From positions 937,501-1,001,500 of the forward strand of contig NC_042506.1 in NCBI RefSeq assembly GCF_003054445.1: a DNA stretch of 64,000 nucleotides, written 5' to 3'. Each line of letters opens with the position of its first letter. Position 1 is the first letter of the stretch. Source of the DNA: Pichia kudriavzevii (Eukaryota; Ascomycota; Pichiomycetes; Pichiales; Pichiaceae). Positions 57,903 through 64,000 of the stretch are shown in pieces. The notes beneath the pieces were generated by a model. It was not told the DNA's origin. It saw nothing but the letters and a program-made list of their open reading frames with translations, and ran no database searches. Made by a program: the position numbers and the translations under genes.

Positions 57903-59705
57903 ATGTCGGCTAAGACTGTGTATCATTTGTATAATGTTGCTGCAGGAGCTGCAAAAGTTGTCAAGAAAGCTGTCGAAGTTGGAACCAAGGATTGCCACCT
58001 TTTAAACTCAATAAAGGGAAATGATGCATTATTCACTGAAGCTAAAATAGTCTCAGAAGAAGCCAAGGCTAAAGCTGCTAACAGGCCTTTTAGTGATGCT
58101 AATGTGGAATCGCAAGCACACCATTATGATGAATTTGGTGATTCCGAAACGGATATTTTCCAAATCGCTAAGAGAAAGTCAGCTAAAGCACGTGGATCGG
58201 CTGTAAATGATGAAGCTGAGATTGATATTTATAAAGCCGCAAAGGGTGAATCGGACAAGGTGCATAAGAAGAAGGGACATGGTAATAAACAACAGAAACG
58301 TGAGTTGCATACTTCTAGAATGCTAAGTGAAGATGACAAAAAAGGCTCCAAAGTTGAAGTAATTGGCAGCAAGAAGGAACCTGCGGTCAAGCTAACTCAG
58401 GCTTCTATCCCCTCATCGAGACTGGGTCGTCTATTTCATTATGGTACTTTGGCAGCATCAATGGGTGCCCATGTTCTGAAAGATACAGCAACCCACTATG
58501 CCAAAACTGGTAAAGTTCCTGAAATGAAATCTGTCATACTATCACCACGTAATATCGAGTTGATGGCCAGAAAGTTTTCTCAAATGAGAGGTGCAGCTTT
58601 AAAAGTTGGGCAAATGCTTTCATTTCAAGATAATTCTGTCTTACCGCCAGACATCCAAAAGATTCTGTTGAGAGTGCAGAATAACGCACACTACATGCCT
58701 GCTGATCAACTAGAAAAAACATTGGCTTTTGAGTTGGGGGAAGATTGGAGAAGCCGTCTTTTTGCAAGTTTTGATGATATCCCAATTGCTGCTGCCTCGA
58801 TTGGACAAGTTCACACCGCTGTTACTAGGAAAGGTTTGGAGCAGGTTGTAGTCAAAGTTCAGTACCCAGGTGTTGCCAATTCGATTGATTCCGATTTAGA
58901 TAATATTTTGACATTGCTTACATCTACTAAAATGTTACCTCCAGGTATGTTCTTGGAGAAATCCATTGCTAATGCTAGAGTCGAGTTGAAATGGGAATGC
59001 GATTACATCAGAGAAGCCAACAATATAGTCAGGTACAAGGAGATGTTGGCGAATGAAAAGGTCTTCGAAGTTCCAAAGGTCTATCATGACTTGAGTGATG
59101 AACATGTCCTCACCATGCAAAGAATGAGAGGCACGGAAATTGCTAAGGGTGACTGGCCCCAAGATGTTAAAGATAGAATTTCTACGGAAATTATGAGATT
59201 GACCTTAAAGGAGATTTATCAGTACAGATTCATGCAAACTGATCCTAATTGGGCCAACTTTCTGTACAACGAACAAACAGATAAAATTGAGTTATTGGAC
59301 TTTGGTGCCTGCCGTGATTTCGATAAGGAATTTACTATCCCATATGCGAACTGCTTACGTGCAGCTGTTAGAGAAGATCGTGAGGCAGCAAAGAAATATT
59401 CAATTGAGCTAGGATTTTTAACTGGCTTAGAATCTGAAGCAATGACCAATGCTCATGTTGATTCTATAATGGTGTTGGGTGAACCTTTCAGAGCAGAAAC
59501 TTCCTTCAACTTTGAGGGACAGACTATTACTGACAGAGTCCGTACTAACATCAAGCTGATGCTAAATGAAAGACTAACTCCACCTCCAGAGGAAACATAT
59601 TCTTTACATAGAAAATTAAGTGGTGCTTATTTGTTATGTGCTAGAATGAAGGCCACTATTTCTTCCAAAATTTTTGAAGATGTTATTGGACTTGAGTATG
59701 AGTAA
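57903..59705 (+). CDS. COQ8: Atypical kinase/ATPase Coq8 (ADCK3, UbiB family)
   Basis: Mitochondrial matrix UbiB-family protein needed for coenzyme Q biosynthesis complex stability. The 600-residue protein (S. cerevisiae 501) has a long N-terminal region (1-175), then the invariant KxGQ motif in LKVGQMLSF (near 232-240), the Ala-rich loop AAASIGQVH, the ExD-type WECDYIREA, the QTDPNWANF catalytic loop and the metal-binding LLDFGACRDF. All key residues are intact. The N-terminal region is longer than S. cerevisiae, with two similar segments (SETDIFQIAKRKSAKA, EIDIYKAAKGESDKV) and a RELHTSRM motif like those around matrix-protease sites. Confidence 0.93.
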   Translation: MSAKTVYHLYNVAAGAAKVVKKAVEVGTKDCHLLNSIKGNDALFTEAKIVSEEAKAKAANRPFSDANVESQAHHYDEFGDSETDIFQIAKRKSAKARGSAVNDEAEIDIYKAAKGESDKVHKKKGHGNKQQKRELHTSRMLSEDDKKGSKVEVIGSKKEPAVKLTQASIPSSRLGRLFHYGTLAASMGAHVLKDTATHYAKTGKVPEMKSVILSPRNIELMARKFSQMRGAALKVGQMLSFQDNSVLPPDIQKILLRVQNNAHYMPADQLEKTLAFELGEDWRSRLFASFDDIPIAAASIGQVHTAVTRKGLEQVVVKVQYPGVANSIDSDLDNILTLLTSTKMLPPGMFLEKSIANARVELKWECDYIREANNIVRYKEMLANEKVFEVPKVYHDLSDEHVLTMQRMRGTEIAKGDWPQDVKDRISTEIMRLTLKEIYQYRFMQTDPNWANFLYNEQTDKIELLDFGACRDFDKEFTIPYANCLRAAVREDREAAKKYSIELGFLTGLESEAMTNAHVDSIMVLGEPFRAETSFNFEGQTITDRVRTNIKLMLNERLTPPPEETYSLHRKLSGAYLLCARMKATISSKIFEDVIGLEYE

Positions 59706-59783
59706 TCAACCTGTTTATAGATCATATGTATATATCTTTTAATGAAAAGTTTTAATGCTGCGAATTTATCTAGGAAATAGTTT

Positions 59784-62768
59784 TCAAATAAACTGTACTG
59801 ATTCTTCATCGAGCTGACCGTATAAGTGGATAAGTTCTTCCATCAGGCTTGTTAACTCATTAACAATAAAGTTTGTTACTAGGCAATAGGAATAAAACAG
59901 AACAAAATCTGTATTTTTCAAACCGGCACTTTTCCCAACCTCTTTTCTTGCTTCCACTGTTTTGCGTACATCTGCTAGCTTGCTGAGCAACTTGAGCATT
60001 GCATTCTCCGTGGACGCTGGATCACCAGCTAAAGGTAAACCTAATTTCAGGGCCGATGCTAGCATGTAGAACATAGAAAATACCCTATTCTGTAGCTCAG
60101 TAATCTCCTCATTCAGATTGTCCAACACTACTCCTTCAATAGGACTTAAGATAGGATCAACATCAACAATCGAGTTCAAGTTTTCGTATGCATCCAGAAC
60201 ACCTTCTGTCCCATCCATGAGTTTCGTGTAAATTTCTGTAGGAAAAGCACCCTTTAAACGTAATTCCATTGGTGCTTGTTTTAGCAAAGTCCGCAATTCA
60301 CCCATGATGGAATGGCATACCTTCAAGCCTCTCAAACCATCTAGCTTTTTCTGTTGATATTCATCTAGATGTGAATTCAAAGCACCTCTCCTCCAAATCA
60401 AACCCATTCGTAACCACAAAACTGAAAGTCCCCTTTTAATTCTTCCCCTAGCGGTAACTGGGAAAAGAGTCATAGTGATGAGAAGTGCCCATATAACGCC
60501 CAAACTTACGCCAAAATACCTATGAAATGCAATCTCCCAAATTATTGGATCTCCACCACCTTCCCAGTCGTTACCATCATTAGGTATTCCAGATAAGGAC
60601 ATAGTGTACGAGTATAAAACTGTCAAGTTATATGTTAATAGGATAAACCGACCAAATGCATTGTTGGCTTTCCAATTCAAAATTATGTCAAAGCATGGCA
60701 AAGAGACAAGGAACCCCGATACCGCCATAATTGAAACAACTGGGAAAAACAGTTGCCAAACCCAATATGCTAAAAAGGCGCCTATAAAAGTACCCAAAAA
60801 TCTCCATTTTACTGTCATTGCAGTACCGCCCAAAGATTTATTCATAATAATACAGTAGGTCACAAGAGCCCATTCCCCTCTCCATTCATTAAATATATGC
60901 CTGGTAGAATCTAAAAATGCAAGTGAAGCAAGAATCAAAGCACCCAACCCAACTCTAAACCCAAACTGAAAATCAACACCTCTTGTAAACTTGAGCATTT
61001 TCCATATACTATAACCAAATGACTTTTTCTCTGTATCTAGCTCGATAGGTATTAACTGACTTCTTTCGGCGTCTGCGTGTGAATAAGCATCTCTTTTCCA
61101 AAACTTCAAAAAACCATATGACCTTTTAGGCGACTCTTTATAATCATACAATGAAATCATTAAGTTCAAATAATTCTCTAGTTCAATAGACATCTGGGTA
61201 ACCGAGAAGGAAAAGTTAGCACATGTGGCAGCAACTTCTTCCTGATTGATCTTTTCATCCATGCCTTCGTGCTTAGCAAATATATCCTGTTTGTATAAGC
61301 TATCTATTGCTTCTGTTTGGTGAAATTCATATAATTCTTTAGCAATTTCCAAGCTGTGCATATATTGTGTTGCTGTGTTATTGATCGTGTCTTCCTCATC
61401 ATAAAATTTCCCGCCCAAGATCTGATTCATGGTGAATACAAATGATTTTGCACTTGGACCAAGATGGTAGATGAAAAGATTTATCAACTCCTCAGGTTTT
61501 TCAACTTCCCTGTGATCAATATCTGAAGCAGCTGCACTTTGTTCCGTTCTTTGCATTGCCTCATCACTGATTTGGTCATCATTACCTCTAAGCTCTTCAT
61601 AATACTCGACTAACTCCCATTTGAATTCTAACGATCTCCTTAATCCACCTAAATCTGCGAGCAACCTCTTGCATGAATATACTAAACCTTTATACAATTT
61701 GTATTCTTGCTCGCGTCCTTGACTACAACATTCAAACATTGACTCTTCCAGCAAACCATCCAGCTTTCCTATCTGCGCTTTCAACGTTTTGAAGGTGTTC
61801 GTTATTTCACTCCTACGCTTCACAAATTCTTCGCCTGTATTATCTATTGATAAGAAAGAATCACATAAAATGGACATTGTTTTGCCAATTTCCAAACTGG
61901 CCTTTCCTACTGCAATAGCTAGTTCTTTTTTGGCCCACTTACGCCATAATGTGAAACAGACAACAACCGAGATCAAGCACCCACAAAGAACACAGCTTAT
62001 TATACTTGCAATTTTCTCCCAAGGAATTGTTACCTTATCAGATGTGTCTAACATTCTTGAATAGACTTTAATGACACAAGAAATTATCAGAATTGCCGCT
62101 AATGACGATGCAGTGTTGAATGTAGGTTTGGTAACACGGTGTTTCCAAAATGAAATCATCCCTAGAAATACTGATACCAGCAGCACCGTCGGTACAACTA
62201 TAAATGAGGAGTCATTATCTATTGATGTTAGGCTGATACAAGTAAACACAAAAACACTCACACCGATTCCAAAAAACAACGAGTACGAGACAAACAATAA
62301 AGCTTGCAGCATAGAACCAACAGATCTTGAAGGATGGAAATAAACAACCACAGTACATGTTAAGTGTTTTGAGTCTGAGGTGCCAAGCATGTTTGAGATT
62401 GTGGGAGAATAAACAAAAAGTGACGCAATTAGGTAAGCAAAGGACGATTTGAAGATGGGCCTGGTAAATAACGATCTGATGTATGCTAAAAGGGAATTTT
62501 CCCTGTTTATAGCTTCCTGAATATTAATTTGCTGCTCTTGCCTTGGTAGATTATTATCATTATCAGTACAATTGTAAGAAGAGTATGACCTTTGGATTTT
62601 TTGACCAGTTGTTGCAAGAATAACAGATGATTTCCGCTTGGGTGCTTGAAGAAAAGAAGCTGTGGATTTTGTTCTATTAAGAGCTCCTCGAGGAGCATCC
62701 TCATGTATTGAAGTTATTGTAAAGTCTGTAACATCTTCTATATCATCTGAGCTTGTTGCTGATGACAT
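59784..62768 (-). CDS. BRE4-like multi-spanning membrane protein (FUSC/DUF2421-type)
   Basis: Large membrane protein of 994 residues related to S. cerevisiae Bre4 (YDL231C) and YGL140C, members of the aromatic-acid-exporter-like superfamily. It has two hydrophobic blocks of about six helices each (roughly 95-290 and 605-780), separated and followed by soluble helical domains (about 290-600 and 790-994), the duplicated layout of the family. The N-terminal 85 residues are polar with many Ser/Thr. The start is the ATG at 62768 (MSSATSSDDIEDV); the open frame begins 16 codons earlier but has no ATG. The transported substrate is unknown; Bre4 is linked to brefeldin A sensitivity in S. cerevisiae. 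Confidence 0.75.
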   Translation of the reverse strand: MSSATSSDDIEDVTDFTITSIHEDAPRGALNRTKSTASFLQAPKRKSSVILATTGQKIQRSYSSYNCTDNDNNLPRQEQQINIQEAINRENSLLAYIRSLFTRPIFKSSFAYLIASLFVYSPTISNMLGTSDSKHLTCTVVVYFHPSRSVGSMLQALLFVSYSLFFGIGVSVFVFTCISLTSIDNDSSFIVVPTVLLVSVFLGMISFWKHRVTKPTFNTASSLAAILIISCVIKVYSRMLDTSDKVTIPWEKIASIISCVLCGCLISVVVCFTLWRKWAKKELAIAVGKASLEIGKTMSILCDSFLSIDNTGEEFVKRRSEITNTFKTLKAQIGKLDGLLEESMFECCSQGREQEYKLYKGLVYSCKRLLADLGGLRRSLEFKWELVEYYEELRGNDDQISDEAMQRTEQSAAASDIDHREVEKPEELINLFIYHLGPSAKSFVFTMNQILGGKFYDEEDTINNTATQYMHSLEIAKELYEFHQTEAIDSLYKQDIFAKHEGMDEKINQEEVAATCANFSFSVTQMSIELENYLNLMISLYDYKESPKRSYGFLKFWKRDAYSHADAERSQLIPIELDTEKKSFGYSIWKMLKFTRGVDFQFGFRVGLGALILASLAFLDSTRHIFNEWRGEWALVTYCIIMNKSLGGTAMTVKWRFLGTFIGAFLAYWVWQLFFPVVSIMAVSGFLVSLPCFDIILNWKANNAFGRFILLTYNLTVLYSYTMSLSGIPNDGNDWEGGGDPIIWEIAFHRYFGVSLGVIWALLITMTLFPVTARGRIKRGLSVLWLRMGLIWRRGALNSHLDEYQQKKLDGLRGLKVCHSIMGELRTLLKQAPMELRLKGAFPTEIYTKLMDGTEGVLDAYENLNSIVDVDPILSPIEGVVLDNLNEEITELQNRVFSMFYMLASALKLGLPLAGDPASTENAMLKLLSKLADVRKTVEARKEVGKSAGLKNTDFVLFYSYCLVTNFIVNELTSLMEELIHLYGQLDEESVQFI

Positions 62769-63909
62769 TTGCCCGGATATACGACAATATCCCAACTGCC
62801 TTACAAGCCATTCCACTAGATTAATCTACTCTAAAGCGTGTTGTATTTTCAGTACATTCCAAACGCGAGATCCGTTGTATGACGATGAGATATTATCTCT
62901 GATTACGTAAGTGCGCCAATAATAGGGTATCTTAAAACAATATGTTGGCGATCATGCAGACACAGTGAACGCAATATCCGGGTTTTTTTTAGTATTCCGT
63001 TTATTGACACCGTTTTATTTTTGGCTTTGGATGTACATGGGTTTAAAATTCAGTTACAGCTCCATTTAATATGATTAAGATGTGTACATTAAATAAAATA
63101 AGATGGATGGATTCGATATTATTATGTATTTTTTAAGTTTGGTATGATCCAAGTATTAAGGTTTTTTACGAAACCTTTGGAAGAGTGATTTTAGTAACCC
63201 GATTCAATTGCACCAAAAGGTGTAAATAAAGGCAAAGTAGCATCCCTGTACTTATCTGCCTATTATTACCGAAACCAATTTCAATAGATATGACCATTTT
63301 TGGCATGTTATGTAAGGGGGATTCGTTAATGGTCTTTAGAAAGAGCAGCTTTTCAACCTAATTTATGGGAATTCATTTTCTATTTTCAACAAACAACAAG
63401 TTTCCCGGGAAAGTATTTCATACCGATGATAGACGATATAAAAAAAGGAAGATTCTTTGTGAATGCAGGACGAACGTGTTTATTTTTAAAAAGAACTTTT
63501 ACTCATTGATGTTTATAGATTCTGTAAAAAAACTAAAAGAAGTTTTTATCAATTGTATTTTGTATTGGCTTTTCCACTGAAAGCAGAAGTCAATGAAATC
63601 TCTAATTATATTATTTTTCTTTAGTTGTTAAGCAACTTTTGTTGTCAAAACAACTCAAATTTTAAGGAGAATACTTTATTTTTTCTTTTGGGTGTTGATA
63701 CACATTGGAATATTGATTAAGTACTGATAACATGTAATTATTGCTAAAACAAATTAGCTAGATAACTTTTTTATATATTTTACGTTGTTCACTACATAAT
63801 ATGCTCTGCATATTTATAAAAAGTTATATTTAATAAGATTAGATTATAAGGAGCATTAGGTCGTTGAATTTAACAACACCTAATCATAGTAAACAGTTGA
63901 AATGGAAAC
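62769..63909. other. Long intergenic region before the terminal partial gene
   Basis: 1141 bp, AT-rich, with homopolymer runs and no frame of protein-like composition; a 71-codon frame at 63365-63580 is judged random. No tRNA, LTR or tandem repeat seen. It holds the BRE4-like promoter and, at its right end, the 3' untranslated region of the terminal gene with a hairpin at 63855-63884. Confidence 0.45.
63855..63884. other. Bulged hairpin in the 3' region of the terminal gene
   Basis: ATTAGGT (63855-63861), one bulged C, GTTG, a 7-nt AT loop, CAAC, ACCTAAT (63878-63884): an 11-bp stem with one bulge, 25 bp beyond the stop codon of the minus-strand gene. It may aid 3'-end formation or be incidental. 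Confidence 0.5.
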
Positions 63910-64000
63910 TTAATTTGTAGAATTACCAATTCTGATACCAAAGTAACCACCTGGCTGAGATGATGGATCCAACAAGGAGAGTTGATAACCATCAGCTTGT
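63910..64000 (-). CDS. C-terminal end of an unidentified, highly expressed gene (partial)
   Basis: The window ends inside this minus-strand gene. Only the last 29 codons and the TAA (63910-63912) are visible, reading QADGYQLSLLDPSSQ, then PGGYFGIRIGNSTN. It is too short for the frame track. It is judged real because codons are nearly all the yeast-preferred set (GGT, CAA, TTG, CCA, GAT, TAT), as in the RPS1 and IMP dehydrogenase genes here. The family was not recognised. Glycine-aromatic alternation would suit a secreted or enzymatic protein, but nothing firm can be said. Confidence 0.55.
   Translation of the reverse strand, partial: QADGYQLSLLDPSSQPGGYFGIRIGNSTN

Noticed and set aside
62769-62816. 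Sixteen-codon extension of the BRE4-like gene
   Set aside because: It begins with GTG and contains no ATG.
63365-63580. 71-codon frame in the last intergenic region
   Set aside because: Composition is that of random AT-rich sequence (Phe, Lys, Ile); no start context or relative.
1-64000. tRNA, rRNA, transposons, LTR elements and CRISPR
   Set aside because: Intergenic regions were read for B-box-like sequence, terminal repeats and reverse transcriptase or integrase motifs; none found.

Overview
The window is 64 kb of nuclear chromosome from a budding yeast (Saccharomycotina). Genes are dense and almost all intronless. The single spliced gene seen has the yeast splice signals GTATGT and TACTAAC. 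Nearly every protein is a recognisable ascomycete-yeast housekeeping protein. CTG reads as leucine at a conserved site (the K-L-H-N end of IMP dehydrogenase), so this is not a CTG-serine yeast. One ORC1 and no SIR3 beside it, one RPS1, and a gene order that merges two duplicated Saccharomyces regions indicate a lineage that did not pass through the Saccharomyces whole-genome duplication. Pichiaceae is a reasonable guess, inferred and not proven.

Layout. 0-4 kb: two tandem DIA2-like genes (TPR, F-box, leucine-rich repeats). 4-7 kb: SLU7, RRP1, SSS1, neighbours in S. cerevisiae too. 7-17.6 kb: SPT2, RAD4, a mitochondrial-looking orphan, a PQ-loop membrane protein, GCG1, DFM1. 18-28 kb: a GH125 alpha-mannosidase-like gene, SPC2, a TDA5-like reductase, TAF12, an orphan acidic protein, and a TUS1-like Rho exchange factor. 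28-36.8 kb: IMP dehydrogenase (spliced), RPS1, TEM1, ORC1 and an ECM7/SMA2-type claudin-like protein. 36.9-38.5 kb: a decayed coding tract. 38.6-41.5 kb: MTR2, MRPL31, SPC24, CMC1. 41.5-43.3 kb: an unusual stretch with a five-fold GATAAG array, a perfect 13-bp hairpin, a GC-rich orphan gene and two short tandem repeats. 43.3-50 kb: the calcium channel CCH1. 50-63 kb: ZPR1, NAS6, PHB2, KAP123, COQ8 and a BRE4-like membrane protein. The window ends inside the 3' end of a highly codon-biased minus-strand gene.

The genes do not form one pathway. Recurrent themes are secretory pathway and ER quality control (SSS1, SPC2, DFM1), RNA and ribosome production (SLU7, RRP1, RPS1, MTR2, KAP123), replication and mitosis (ORC1, SPC24, TEM1, DIA2-like), mitochondria (PHB2, COQ8, MRPL31, CMC1) and calcium uptake (CCH1 and the ECM7/SMA2-type protein). 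I saw no tRNA, rRNA, transposon, LTR element or CRISPR array. No convincing new multi-gene system was found. The points most worth a second look are the decayed tract at 36.9-38.5 kb, the 41.5-43.3 kb region, the TEM1 switch II substitution and the tandem F-box pair.
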